Assembly: GCA_014529385.2 (NCBI GenBank)
Contig: CM043962.1
Coordinates: 126,136,970-126,200,969, forward strand
Direction of reading: 5' to 3'
Length of the DNA stretch: 64,000 nucleotides
Source: Adiantum capillus-veneris
Lineage: Eukaryota; Streptophyta; Polypodiopsida; Polypodiales; Pteridaceae
In this document: positions 30,969 to 41,630 of the stretch, piece by piece
How positions within the stretch are numbered: the stretch's first letter is position 1
How the letters are laid out: each line of letters begins with the position of its first letter
The notes under the pieces: generated by a model
What the model was told of the DNA's origin: nothing
The model's database searches: none
What the model saw: only the letters and a program-made list of their open reading frames with translations
Made by a program: the position numbers and the translations under genes

Positions 30969-32131
30969 CTTAACTAATAAGACATAATTGAATTTTTACA
31001 TTCAAAAGACAGCTGGCCAAGGAATAATGAACTGATATGTACAAAAATAACTCAATATTAGAATTATTTAGGTACAATGATTGTAAGAAAGAGATCCTCT
31101 TTCAATAAGATCAGTAGTAAAAGAACTTCCCCGTTCCTCAGTGAGTATTTCATTACAGAAGGGTTGCTTGCCAAAGAAAAGAAAGCCTTATTGCACATAG
31201 TTCCTTTCCAAAACAACAGCAGAAAAAGACCCCTATCTCCCAATGTATACCAAAGCATTCCAGCTAATCATTGCCTAAGAGGTGCCAACCACATACATTA
31301 TGAAGAGCCAACAGATCCCGACAGCTTACCAAAGAAGCGGCATAAACAGTCCAAGGTCAGGAGCCCCTCCCATATTACCATGATGTTATATCATACTATG
31401 TTAGCCCATAGCAGACGGGGGTGTATCATGCCCATAGTTACCATCCCAAGCTAACACCATTCCTTCAAGTGTACACTCAATAAGATAGGCTAGAAAAAAC
31501 AGATGCTTTGTATGCACAAGCAGTCCCAAGGCTCAAAAAACTGTCCAAGTACAGTAGTCTAGATTATGCAGCGGCTACTTTCTGAGCCGATTATATGCGG
31601 GTGAAAAGAGTCCATTATTTTGCTCAAGTGCTAAACAAAACAGTTTGTCTTTCTAAAAATACACAGTGTAAAGCTCAGACGACATCATTCTTCTCTTACT
31701 ATGCAAGGTATTGCAACACCTCTTAAACAAAATCCTAAGCTTAGTAAGGTACCTGTGTTACTTGAGCTGCAAGCCTCATGTTGGCAAGATACAGCAACGA
31801 AAAAAACAGAGAGAAAGACCTACTTCAGGGCTAAGTGAGGGCCAGAGTGTGCCCTCACCTCAGTATAAATAAGAAGTCATGCACGCTCCTAGAGTCATCA
31901 GTTTGAATGCAGTCGGCCGCCCTCAACTGCTCAAGCTTGTAGGCACCATAGCCTCGGAAGGTGATCGAGAGTGGACAGGGGGCCGCCTACCCCATGAAAT
32001 GATTTCAATTTCACACTTTGGTCTAAGCGGGGGCCAAGTACCCAGTTATCATTATTATGCAAACAAGGGGGGGGGGGGGGGTTGTTTCTTTTGGAAAGTT
32101 TTTCTTACAAAAAAAACCATTTATGACTAGT

Positions 32132-32137
<6 letters not shown>
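29921..32137. other. AT-rich DNA, no gene recognised; (GT)n at 30924-30964
   Basis: I find no family motif here. A frame at 31077-31454 is open for 125 codons but has a composition like chance AT-rich DNA and no domain I know. A GT tract of about 20 units lies at 30924-30964 and a G-run at about 32067-32082. Confidence 0.45.

Positions 32138-32169
<32 letters not shown>
32138..32169 (+). repeat. (GT)n tract at the 5' edge of LINE B3
   Basis: About 16 GT units, directly followed by AGAGAGAG and the 5' UTR of B3. Confidence 0.95.
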
Positions 32170-32178
<9 letters not shown>

Positions 32179-32526
32179 TGAGAGAGACCAACAGCAATTC
32201 AGCCAGCCTACGTGTGTGGGTGTGTCTATGTCGTGTGCGTGTGTACGTTCGTGGAGGATTTGGTTGTGTGGTGAATCCTCCAACCACTCTGTCACGCGAT
32301 TCTGTTCTGCACAACATCTACCCTGTGCAGGCCCTTCACAGTGCGCCGGGAGTTGAAGTTTGATTTCGCTTGCACGCGGTCCTTCCGTCATCTTGTGTGA
32401 GAGAGAGAGAGAGATGTGAGTGTTTCTGTACAGTTAGCCGGAGTGTGTGTCTATCTGTGTCTTCAGCAATCATATATCAAAACCTCCAAAAAAAAGAGTG
32501 TGTGTGTGTGTGCGAGAGAGCTTCAA

Positions 32527-33224
32527 ATGGATTCAAGGGATCAATGTATATATAAGCGTAGGAAAGCCATGGAAACTTTGGAGATGGATGCTTTGAGTCT
32601 TATCAAAGAATGTTTGCATGAGGATTTCGAAGATGCACGTCAAGCATCGGAAGGATCCGCTCCTGTCATGAAGGTGCGCATCCCTATACAGGAGCTTATG
32701 GATCCTGTTGCTCAATATGTACTTAACGCGGTGATTCTTTTTTCCCGCGTAGGCTGCCTACAGCTCAAGATGTAGGCCAATGGGTTGATTTCCTACTCAA
32801 ACGGCAAGCAGTCCGAGGGGTTTACTTCGGCGCAAGGGTTCTACGAAGTCTTGCTGGCTGACATGGATGCTCTGCTGGAAATGTCTCCTCTTTTCTTCAA
32901 TACGCAGATGACTCATGTGCTGCCCTAGGCTCTTACCGAAGACTATCAAAGTCTCATTCGTCACAAGTGGTCTGGGTTGAGGTGGTCGATTTTCCTTGCA
33001 CTTGGCATCATTTTCTTCCTTTGTTGGCTGCTCAACTGGGTAAAGTCATTTGCCCTCCTACGCTGGACACAGACACAAACCGTTTTTGTATTTTGTGGGA
33101 CACGGATATCCCCACTCCAACAGGTATTTCGATCGATTCCGGGGATACAGTGGTTGGAAAGCGCCCATTTAAGCTTCAATGGGACAAGTTTGCAAATTCC
33201 TGCTTTCGATGTGGCAAATTTTGA
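32527..33224 (+). pseudogene. LINE B3 ORF1, truncated at the zinc knuckle
   Basis: ATG 32527 starts MDSRDQCIYKRRKAM, similar to the B4 start. LIKECLHEDFEDARQA and VRIPIQELMDPVAQYVLNA follow, then a frame change near 32747. A second frame carries WVEVVDFPCTWHHFLPLLAA and GKVICPPTLDTDTNRFCILW, ending SCFRCGKF at a TGA (33222-33224) where an internal deletion cuts the knuckle after its second Cys. Confidence 0.85.
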
Positions 33225-35155
33225 GGGCCCTTCTTCTCCCACGAGAGAAGCTCGCCAAGCACGTCACATGTTTCTATCGCATGTTACTTCCATTCTTTCG
33301 ATGCGGCAGGCTCAAGATTTGGAAGCTGTTTTCACGGAGTCGCAATTGTATGCCAGCTTGCTTGATTTGGGTCGATGGAGAGCTCCTGGTTGGGATGGTC
33401 TCTCTGTGGAATTTCTCTTGTCTTTCTGGGATTATTTGAAGGTGCCTCTATTGTTCATGATGAATACAGCTTGGAAACAAGAAGAATTGCCCTCCTCTTG
33501 GAAAGAAGGTTTGCTCAAGCTGATACCGAAGCATGCATTGTGGGAAGAATTCTCACATTGGCGACCTATTACGCTTATGCCTGTGGTATATAAGTTAATG
33601 GCAAAAATGCTTGCTAACCGACTCAAGTGCTTTCTACATGAAGGCTTGCATCAATACGGCTTCATTCCGCGACGTCAAATTACTGATAATCTCGCGAATG
33701 TCGTCATTGGTATGGAGTATGCAAAATATACTCGACAGGATGTTTTAATCATGCAGGTCGACATTGAAAAGGCATTTCATATTGTTCTTTGGGATTACAT
33801 TGCGGATACCATGAGACGTTTGGGCTTTGGGCCTAGGCTATCCCGTGTCGTGTTTTTCTTGTATGCATACAGTACTTCTACAAGCTTGCTGGATGGTTTT
33901 CTCACAGAATGTTGGATTTTGGGGCGCTCGGTAAGGCAGGGCTGCCCTCTGAGTGCTTTGCTTTATGCGATCGCTACTCATCCCTTGTTTATGTATTTGG
34001 ATTCCTTGACCTCCACTCGTAGGCTACATGGCCTGACTTTACCTTCTGGTCGACAGTTCGCTGGTCAGGCTTATGTGGATGACTCTTTGTTCATGCCTCG
34101 TAATAACTATGATGATGTACAAGAGATTATGCATACTCTTTACTTGTTTGGATTGGCAGCAGGTCTCAAAGTTAACTTTTGCAAATCCAAGCTATTGCCT
34201 CTGAAAGAGTGTGACTGGCATAAGATATTGTGGCCTGGGGAGATTGTTCCTCCACATGTTCTGGTTCGCCATTTGGGTTATCCACTGGGTTGGAATGTAT
34301 CGGCTATGCAGAAACTGGATTGGGTGATCCAACATCTGCATTCCAAGTTGAATTATTGGAAATTGTCCACGTGCCCACTTCATGTGCGTCTCAGGATAGT
34401 CTAATTCATCCTTGTGCCTTATGTGCAGTTTTACTTGCCTTTGTTATCCTAACCTCGGTTACGCTTGCAATCCCTCATGTCCAATACTTTAGAGCATTTT
34501 TGGCGGACCTCGTCTAGCAAGAGGGGCCTTCGGCTTCTATCTATGGACAAGCTGTGTTCTCCCAAGCTGCTAGGAGGGTTGAATATTTTGGACTTGAGAT
34601 GTCATCTTCTGGCTCGGAAAGCTATGTTGTTGCCAGTTTTGGTGGAGCAGCAGCAACCCTGGGCTCTCATGGTCACACATTTGTGTGCGCACATTGTCAC
34701 CTCTTCTTTTGGTCGTTGGAAACCGACTTATTGGGATGTTGTTTTTGGGAAGCTTGAAGGACACATTCCTGGATGTCCATTCACTTCTTCTCATATTGTT
34801 GATTGGAAGGTTGTCACTTCGCATTTGGCTTGGGATGGTCGACAATCCTCTGGGGGTAATTCCCTGGAGAGTCTGCATTGGAGCAGGGTTTTTGCTTCGA
34901 CTTTGGTTTAACGGTCTCCTCGCCAAGTGGATTTTCTTTCCCAAAAAAGAATATGCCAGGTGCAGGTGGTTGATGACTCGGGTTATGTTCTTTTTTTCGT
35001 TGATGCCGTCTCCCACTTTCGGTTGGGCCTTCACTATTCTCCTCTCTGACCTCTTTCCCTATTTCAAATTATCTCTTGGTCAAGCCTTGCATTTTGCCTA
35101 TGAAGCTGGAGACATCACTCTTGATGCCTACTGGATTTACTTTGACTGTTTTTAG
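33225..35155 (+). pseudogene. LINE B3 ORF2 remnant: RT domain without endonuclease
   Basis: An open frame reaches TAA at 34402-34404 and carries APGWDGLSVEFLLSFWDYLK, SWKEGLLKLIPKHALWEEFS, YKLMAKMLANRLKCF, YGFIPRRQITDNLANVV, MQVDIEKAFHIVLWDYI (motif A, Asp kept), RSVRQGCPLSALLYAI (B) and AYVDDSLFMPRN (C, Y-V-D-D). After two stops it continues RTSSSKRGLRLLSMDKLCSP and NSLESLHWSRVFASTLV. A deletion then joins it to the C-terminal FPYFKLSLGQALHFAYEAGD and FDCF. RT catalytic residues are present. Confidence 0.88.
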
Positions 35156-35268
35156 CCTTCGGAGCCTCATAGTGCTCCGTCTTTTGCATCCCTTTCTTTT
35201 CGTGGGTTTTCCTCGCTTTGAGGTTTCCCACTTGTAAATGAATTAAAGCAGATTTACAAACAAAAAAA

Positions 35269-35270
<2 letters not shown>

Positions 35271-35345
<75 letters not shown>
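35271..35345 (+). repeat. (GT)n tract joining B3 3' end to B4 5' end
   Basis: About 37 perfect GT units lie between the A-run of B3 and the 5' UTR of B4. Confidence 0.97.
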
Positions 35346-35348
<3 letters not shown>

Positions 35349-35734
35349 GAGGTGACAGGAGAGAACTCTTTAGCCCTTCGCGCCTGCTGCCCTGCGTGCT
35401 TAGCAGCCCCTTCGCGATCTACTACCCTACGCGTGTGGCTACCTTGCCCTTGTGACTGTGCAGCTAGCTTGCTCGCGACACTAATTGTTGCCCCAGTCAC
35501 ATCTTGCTAGTCTGCTCTGCGCGAGTAGCTGCTCCTGCACGCCTCTCCTATTCTGTGGCACGTCCGACTGTGCGCCATTGTTCCTCTGCACGGACCTGCT
35601 CCTACTGACGAGTCAGCAACGCTGTGCGCCACTGTTCCTTTGCGCGAACCTGCTCCTACTCACGAGTCCGCAGTGCTGTGGCGCCCCTCAATCCCCTGCA
35701 GTTCTGTACAACTCGTCCAGTTTTCAGTTCTCGC

Positions 35735-35736
<2 letters not shown>

Positions 35737-35774
<38 letters not shown>
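35737..35774 (+). repeat. (GT)n tract inside B4 5' UTR
   Basis: About 18 GT units within the leader. It could be a duplicated piece of the target repeat or part of this subfamily's own leader. Confidence 0.95.
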
Positions 35775-35775
<1 letters not shown>

Positions 35776-36082
35776 ACGGTTGGTTTCGGGTGTAGTAAAT
35801 TCTTTTGCCACTTGTTTGTTGTGCGACTTTGCCCTGTGCAACTCCTCCACTGTGTAGGCCCTTTTCAGCGCGCCGATGGTTGAAGATAGTTTTCACCTGC
35901 ACGCGGCCTTTCTGTCTGATGCTGGTGTGAGTGACCGTGGGTGTGTCTGTGTAATTACTTCCAGCACGAGGTTCTTTTTGTTGGTGTGTTCAGCGGAGTC
36001 TTTCCTAGAAAGCTGGAAAAAACAAAATATAAAGTGGGTGTTAGTCAAGTGTGTGCTCTAGAAAGTGCAGTTTTGATTGGAT

Positions 36083-36829
36083 ATGGCAGAAGAAGCTGTA
36101 TATAAGCGTAGGAAACAGGTGGATCTTTCCTCGATGGATGCTACAAACATCATCAAAGAGTATTTGTCGGAGGATTTTGCTTATGCTCGGAATGCTTGGA
36201 AAGTTCGGCAGCCAACTACTGAAGTTGTTATTCTAGTTCAGCAACTTATGGATCCGGTAACACAGTATGCCTTGAATGCGATCATTTTGTTCTTCCTTGG
36301 CAAGATGCCCTCGGCACAAGATGTAAGTCAATGGACTTATTTCCTATTGAAAAGACAAGCTGTCTGAGTAGTGTATTTTGGTGCCTGTGCTTTTATGAGG
36401 TGTTACTAGCAAACATGGAAGCCCACTCACAATTATTGAAAATGTCGCCCTTGTTTTTCAATATGCAAAAGACACATGTATTGCCATGGGCGCTTACTAA
36501 AGACTATCAGAGCTTGATACGACATGGGTGCCCAGTTTGGGTGGAAATAGTTGGATTCCCTCGAACTTGGAAGCATTTCTTGCCGCTCCTAGATGCTAAA
36601 TTGGGCAAAGTGATATGCCCCCCAAACTTGGATACTAATTCCAATAGATTTTGTGCGTTGTGGGATACGGATAAGCCGACGCCGTCAGGAATAACGGTTG
36701 ACTCTCGTGATCCAATGGTAGGCAAAAGGCCGTTTAAACTCAAATGGGAAAAATTTGCAGGTGCATGTTTTAGTTGTGGCAAATTTGGCCATCTGCAGTC
36801 TATATGCGAGGAATCTTTGCTGAAACTAC
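36083..36829 (+). pseudogene. LINE B4 ORF1, frameshifted and truncated by LTR
   Basis: MAEEAVYKRRKQVDLSSMD starts the protein. EVVILVQQLMDPVTQYALNA and VSQWTYFLLKRQAV follow, then TGA 36365-36367 and a frame change. FYEVLLANMEAHSQLLKM, WVEIVGFPRTWKHFLPLL and a canonical knuckle CFSCGKFGHLQSIC come next, and then CEESLLKLL is cut by the LTR. It is closest to B1 ORF1 in this region. Confidence 0.88.
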
Positions 36830-37505
36830 TGTCACCAGACGGGCACCCCGTGCCAATAGAAAAGAACAGACTAAACAGACTTTTAGCACTTCAATAACAA
36901 AGAGAGAGAGAGAGAGAGAGAGATGACACGCAACACGGAGTGGCGGAATTCCACCCCAGAGAGTATTGGCCCCAAACCTTGGCGACCCTTTCAGTAATTC
37001 TTTATATTACATCAACACAGTACAAGCCGGTACTCTAGACTCTGCACCTTCTCCAGGAAGCATGCTAGAGAATGAGCCCTAACCTCATATTTAAAGGCCC
37101 TTGGCCAAAAAAGCAGTTACAGTGAAAAGCCTTCAAAACTCAAAAGCTTCTGGTCCCAAAAGCAATGCCAAAAGCTGCCAGCGTAATTTACGGAAATCCG
37201 TACAGCCTGCCACGTCATCAACCAACGTAAAACGCGAAAATTTGTACAATCTGCCACATCATCAGCCATCGGATTTCCGGAACTTCCGTACAATTGCCAC
37301 GTGATCAGCTTTGCGTGAGTGTGTGTGTGAATCCTGCTTTATTTTAATCCCTTTATGTCACTGGGCCCCATCGAACGGGGTCCCCATAAGTTGGTAAGAC
37401 TTCTTCTTCTTCTGCTACTTGTTCTTCTTAGGGTTTAGGCCCCTCGGCCGGCATCTATAAGTTGGCTCCATTCTTTAGGCTCTGACATGTTAGCAGTTTG
37501 TGACA
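36830..37505 (-). mobile_element. Ty3 LTR C1 (676 bp)
   Basis: On the minus strand it starts TGTCACAAACTGCTAACATG and ends GTCTGGTGACA. It shares long blocks with the LTRs at 42031-42686 and 60818-61624 (for example GCCGAGGGGCCTAAACCCTA, ATACTCTCTGGGGTGGAATT-like, AAGTGCTAAAAGTCTGTT). It contains an AG tract at 36901-36923. Confidence 0.88.
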
Positions 37506-37520
37506 TCTCCCTTCTTGAAA
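37506..37520 (-). promoter_or_regulatory. Polypurine tract before LTR C1
   Basis: The minus strand reads TTTCAAGAAGGGAGA directly before TGTCACAAAC, like the tract before the plus-strand LTR at 11531. It marks C1 as a 3' LTR. Confidence 0.7.
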
Positions 37521-38072
37521 GAGAGTAATCGTCCGCGATTACAGCATATCTGCAAAACAACTCAAGTTAGCTCAAAAAAAATTCTGAGGGTCATTTCGAG
37601 GGACAATCAGTTTGCTCTTTTGGTTAAGGAGTTAGCTTCTCCTTTCGGCTCTTTTTATCAAGGAGTTAGCTTCTCCTTTCATCCAGATCGGAACTCTTGA
37701 TATTCCGGTGTAGTAAAATTAGCCATCACACCCAGACCGTACTGATCTTCCACGGGTGTCTTGATGCATTAAAATTAAATACCCATGCAATCTCATCCAA
37801 TTAGAAATATTCAGTAATTGGCACATCACAATGCAACACAAATGCTTACATATGCATGTTACAAGACACAATAAACAGCGCCGCTGAGCACTCCGCCGAG
37901 ACAAACAGTCTGCGGTATGAAGCTACTCAACGACTACCTCGTCACTCTCCCCGCACATAACCTAAACAGCTCCGAGCCATGAGCTCAGAGGACTGTACAA
38001 CGAAACGCTCCCCAGACCGCAGTCTGCATCGCTTGGAGGTTCAAGCATACAACCAAACGCTCCCTAGGCATC
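37521..38072 (-). other. Unassigned sequence between Ty3 3' end and copia LTR
   Basis: The first 40 bp beside C1 match the Ty3 3' UTR type (TAATCGCGGACGATTAC). The rest has no recognisable coding content. An internal direct repeat AAGGAGTTAGCTTCTCCTTTC occurs twice near 37624-37681. Confidence 0.5.
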
Positions 38073-38297
38073 TGTTGGAACTAGGGTTGACGAGAAACAC
38101 ACACAGCTTGGAGAAGACGAAGGAAGCTCAAGACACAATTGAGAGTGTATTACTTAGTGTGCAATGGAAAGATAGATAGCCCTAGAGTGATGGACGTATA
38201 TACAATGCTCGGGGGAAAAAACCTCCTAAAGAGGGAAAAAATGCCCCGGCGGTCCTAGTGTGTTCACACACATCACTACCACATGTATATGGTAACA
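38073..38297 (-). mobile_element. Copia H 3' LTR (225 bp)
   Basis: The minus strand begins TGTTACCATATACATGTGG after a polypurine tract and ends CTAGTTCCAACA (TG...CA). Short LTRs of this size are normal for copia. The base string after it (GATGC) should be the target duplication, but the other copy is lost with the 5' end. Confidence 0.75.
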
Positions 38298-38372
38298 AAT
38301 CCCCCCTGGAGTGATGCGGTGAACGAGAGCTGGCACATGAGTAAAGGGAAGTGCCATGCCCTAAGGACATGA

Positions 38373-39152
38373 TCAATCCACAAAGGGGAGTAAGCCCAAA
38401 GCTTTGCGGAAGGCTTCAAGCTTCTCACGAGACAATGCCTTTGTGAAAAGATCTGCAAGGTTGTTCTGTGTTGGCACATAAGCCAAGCTGATCTCTCCTG
38501 CTGAGAGCCTCTCTCTGACATAGTGGTAATGCACCTCAATGTGCTTTGTGCGAGCATGAAAAACTGGGTTCCTCGCAACTGCCAATGCGCTCTAACTGTC
38601 AGTGTAGATAGTGTTGGCAGTGTCCTGTCCAACACCCAAATCAGCCATGAGGCGTCTGAGCCATACACACTCAACCGTAGCTATGAAGACTGCCCTGTAC
38701 TCAGCCTCACAACTCGAAGTGGCCACAGTAGGTTGCTTCTTGCTCAACCATGATATACATGAACTGCCAAGCATGAAACAAAAACCACTTGTGGACAATT
38801 GCGTGTCAAAACAACCAGCCCAATCTGAGTCCGAAAAAGCATGTAAGTCTGGCGGCAATGATCCCCCCTTGGGATAAAACAAGCCAAGATGTAAAGTGCC
38901 ACTAAGGTAGCGGAAAATCCTCTTGACAGCCTGCCAATGCTTAGACCCTGGGCTATGCATGAATCTGCTGACCTGTGAGACTGCAAACTGAATATCCAGC
39001 CTCGTGTTGCATACATAAATGAGGCAACCAACAGCAGTTTGATAAAGAGTGACATCAGCAGGATCGCCAGCATCATATAGACTCAACTTCAAACCTATTT
39101 CCATGGGAGTGGCAATAGGTTTGCAATCCTCAAGTCCAAACTTACATAGCAA
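38373..39152 (-). pseudogene. Copia H RNase H and RT C-terminus
   Basis: CKPIATPMEIGLKLS, LYQTAVGCLIYVCNTRLDIQ, VKRIFRYLSGTLHLGL, AFSDSDWAGCFDTQLSTSGF and SSCEAEYRAVFIATVECVWL are standard copia RT-to-RNase H blocks. A TAG (38592-38594) sits in the D-S-x-S-A block, and the frame resumes with ARTKHIEVHYHYVRERL and NNLADLFTKALSREKL. It ends at TGA 38373-38375. Confidence 0.92.
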
Positions 39153-40240
39153 TGTCTCTATGTAACTTTTCTAACACAAGGCAATACCACCATCACATTG
39201 CTTAAACTGTATACCCAAGTAATGATGCAACAGTCGCAAATCTTTCATCTTGAAAGTAGCATTCAAATCAGCCTTCAATTCAACAATATGTCTCTCATTT
39301 GGTCCAGTGATCAGCAAATCATCAACATAAAGAACCACAATGAAAAGTACATCACCCTCACGCTTTACATACAATGTGCTTTCTGTTGGACTCTTACGAA
39401 AGCCTTGTTTGACCAAATGAGTGTCAGCTTTCTCATACCAAGCACGAGAGATTGCTTCAACCCATACAAAGCCTTGTTACATTTGCACACTTTGTCCTCT
39501 TGTCCTTTTATGACAAAACCGCAAGGCTGCGTTACATAAACTTCCTCAAATATGTCACCATTCAAGAAAGTAGTAACAATGTCTGATTGATGTACATCCC
39601 AACCAAAATGACCTGCCTATGCACATAGAAAACGCACAGTAGTCATACGACAAGTGGGAGCAAAAGTCTTTCATAATCTATGCCTTTTTGCTGTGCATAA
39701 CCCTTTGCAACAAGTCGAGCCTTATGGCGATCGATCTCACCATCCGGCTTGCGTTTCAACTTGTAAACCCACTTCGCACCAATGGCCTTTTTGCTTGGAG
39801 GCAAATCACATAAAGTCCATGTGTCATTTTCTATAAGTGCATCATATTTTGATTGCATGGCAGCCATCCAATTTTCTGAATTCTGTGCTTCATCAAAAGA
39901 CAGAGGCTCCTCAACATCATGTAAACTAGACACAGCCAAAGCATAACAATTTGATGCATAAGATGCATGGCGAGAGCCTGAACAAGTACGACTAGATAAA
40001 GATGCATCCAATTTACTGTCACGCAAAGTGTGCACCAGCCATTTTGGCATACCTCTAGCTTGCTCATTTTCAGCCCTTTCCTCATCAAGTACATCATGTA
40101 TATCTGCATCAGTAATAGGCTGATCTGTAACATTTTCAGAAACCCCCATAGGCTGTACATTTGCCTCATTGGAACTTACATTCGTATTTCCACCACTGAA
40201 AAGAGGCAACAAAGTGTCATAAATGTCCTGTGAGCTTACA
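39153..40240 (-). pseudogene. Copia H reverse transcriptase and linker
   Basis: From 40240 inward: EPLSFDEAQNSENWMAAMQS, IGAKWVYKLKRKPDGEIDRH and ARLVAKGYAQQKGIDYE. After a break around 39640-39560, EEVYVTQPCGFVIKGQED and CNKALYGLKQS, then LFIVVLYVDDLLITGPN (catalytic Y-V-D-D) and MKDLRLLHHYLGIQF. Frame changes near 39420 and 39570-39640. Upstream of 40240 an open frame continues but has no copia character. Confidence 0.9.
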
Positions 40241-40517
40241 TGGTAAATGCTGCACCTGATGTGAAAACTGCCCGAAAATAGGAGAAACAGAGCGAGAACA
40301 ACACGTGCTATATAGCACAAACCGTAGAAGACTGTAAGGCACCTGTTATGCAGAAAACGGCACTGACAGAAATTCTGCACAAAATGACGAAATAGCCTGT
40401 GCAGTACTGCCTGTAGTGGAAATGGAGGCCGAAATGAGCCCAAATCGAAAATCTGAGCAGACCGAGCTCTACGAGCTCGCCCGAAGTATTTGTCGACCTG
40501 CGAACACTCGCCAATGC

Positions 40518-41612
40518 TCATTGAAATCGGAGAAAGTGAGCAGACGTGTTCTGGAGCAGCTGGCGACTAAACCCGCCTTCTTGTAACAAGGCGTCTCGTT
40601 GACGTTGTGTCAGACGAGGCCGTTGAGGTTGGTTTTCACGGGATTCCCGAGAATTTGTTCGTTGTTGCCGAGAGTTCTGGTTAGTGGCCGAAGGTTCTTC
40701 TATGGTAAACTCCAACTCTCCTTTCATGAGCTTATAGCCGACCGCGGCATGGTCCATAAGCTCTTGCGTGGTAGAGACTTGCTTGGAGAGACAATAGTCC
40801 TGCAATGGTGATGGTAGTCCAATGGTGTTGCGCTCGCATTGTTCCTCCAAAGGAATGAACTTAAAGGACACCGGAAGGTACACGTCGAGAAACCTTTCGT
40901 TATAGTTGTCCATGGTTTCGATGGCAAGCATTTTCAAGTTGCCCCACTCTGCCAAAATCCGGACTTCAAACATCGAAATCATGTAACTACATGCAAAAAC
41001 TGTCTTGAAAGCTTGCCAGGTCCTTGGAGCATCCGATTGTGTCGCGATTGAACTCCCCCATTGCATAGCATTATCTTTAAGAAATCCCGCTACTCGAGAA
41101 ATCTTGGATTCTTCTGTATAGTTCCCCAAAGCATAGATGTTGTCGAATTGCTGTAGGAACTGCAATCTTTCACCTCGGAAAAAGTGAAAAATTTGACTGT
41201 CATGCCACCATCTTTGAAATCTTTGGGTTGGTTAGGCGCATATCCTGGGTATGGATAATAAGGATATCCATATGGGCTCCAACCATTATAGCCTGGTGGT
41301 AGTGGCGGTCGTGGTGGAGGTGGGGGCAATGGCGGTGGCAAAAGCGGTTGCACTCGATCAGGATCAGATGGCTGCACCATATTCCTGAAGACTCCCCCGA
41401 TCGGAACAGACGGCTGAGAAGGTTGCCGGTTGGAAGCTCTCGTACTTTCTGGTGACGGAGGTGGAGGTACCACTTGGGACATCAGAGGGGGTAACATGTA
41501 GCTCAAAAATTGTTGAAAACTTTGCAGCATCGGAAGATTCTGTTGAGGATGCCGTGAAAGAATGTCGTAAAGCTCGTTGAGCAGAAACTACAAATATTAT
41601 GTTGAATCCATG
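40518..41612 (-). pseudogene. Ty3 composite C gag
   Basis: The minus-strand start region encodes a product matching the gag at 61842 (FMDS..., LPMLQSFQQFLSYMLPPL, VVPPPPSPESTRASNRQ), but with TAA and TAG near 41586-41597. A Pro/Gly/Tyr-rich stretch follows. After a frame change near 41160, QFLQQFDNIYALGNYTEESK, AGFLKDNAMQWGSSI and WQAFKTVFACSYM form the Retrotrans_gag fold pattern, ending in a basic Q/R-rich tail. Gag forms the virus-like particle core. No zinc knuckle is retained before sequence identity is lost near 40520. Confidence 0.82.
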
Positions 41613-41630
41613 AATTACAAGTCTTGGGTT

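Larger units (their letters stand above)
32170..35270 (+). mobile_element. LINE B copy B3 with two internal deletions
   Basis: A 5' UTR (32170-32526) precedes ORF1 and a long RT-bearing frame, and the 3' UTR has GGGTTTTCCTCGCTTTGAGG and an A-run ending 35270. Compared with B2, the end of ORF1 plus the whole endonuclease is missing at about 33225, and most of the zf-RVT region is missing near 35045. (GT)n flanks both ends. Confidence 0.9.
35346..36829 (+). mobile_element. LINE B copy B4, cut by a Ty3 LTR
   Basis: The 5' UTR resembles that of B3 (shared blocks around CCCTGTGCAAC, GTGTAGGCCCTTTTCAGCGC and CTGCACGCGG). It contains a second (GT)n tract at 35737-35774. ORF1 starts at 36083 and is interrupted at 36830 by the LTR of a minus-strand Ty3 element. 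The rest of the element is not found on the far side of that insertion. Confidence 0.88.
38073..40240 (-). mobile_element. Ty1/copia fragment H: pol C-terminal half and 3' LTR
   Basis: Minus-strand order: linker, RT, RNase H, polypurine tract (CCAGGGGGGATT, 38298-38309) and a 225-bp LTR. No 5' LTR, gag or integrase is present; the 5' limit near 40240 is where recognisable copia pol begins. Confidence 0.85.

Noticed and set aside
31077-31454. 125-codon open frame as a possible host gene
   Set aside because: No recognisable domain, AT-rich surroundings, no promoter or splice evidence; probably chance.
35271-35510. Open frames encoding Cys-Val repeats (and the Thr-His repeats opposite)
   Set aside because: They are translations of (GT)n tracts; the same applies at 16721-16926, 30711-30977, 32057-32391 and 35624-35902.
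36830-37505. Solo LTR interpretation of C1
   Set aside because: No target duplication, and a polypurine tract plus conserved Ty3 3' UTR on one side show it is a 3' LTR of a larger remnant.
40241-40521. N-terminal 90 codons of the long minus-strand open frame ending at 39643
   Set aside because: No copia character upstream of about 40240; the frame merely stays open into unrelated sequence.
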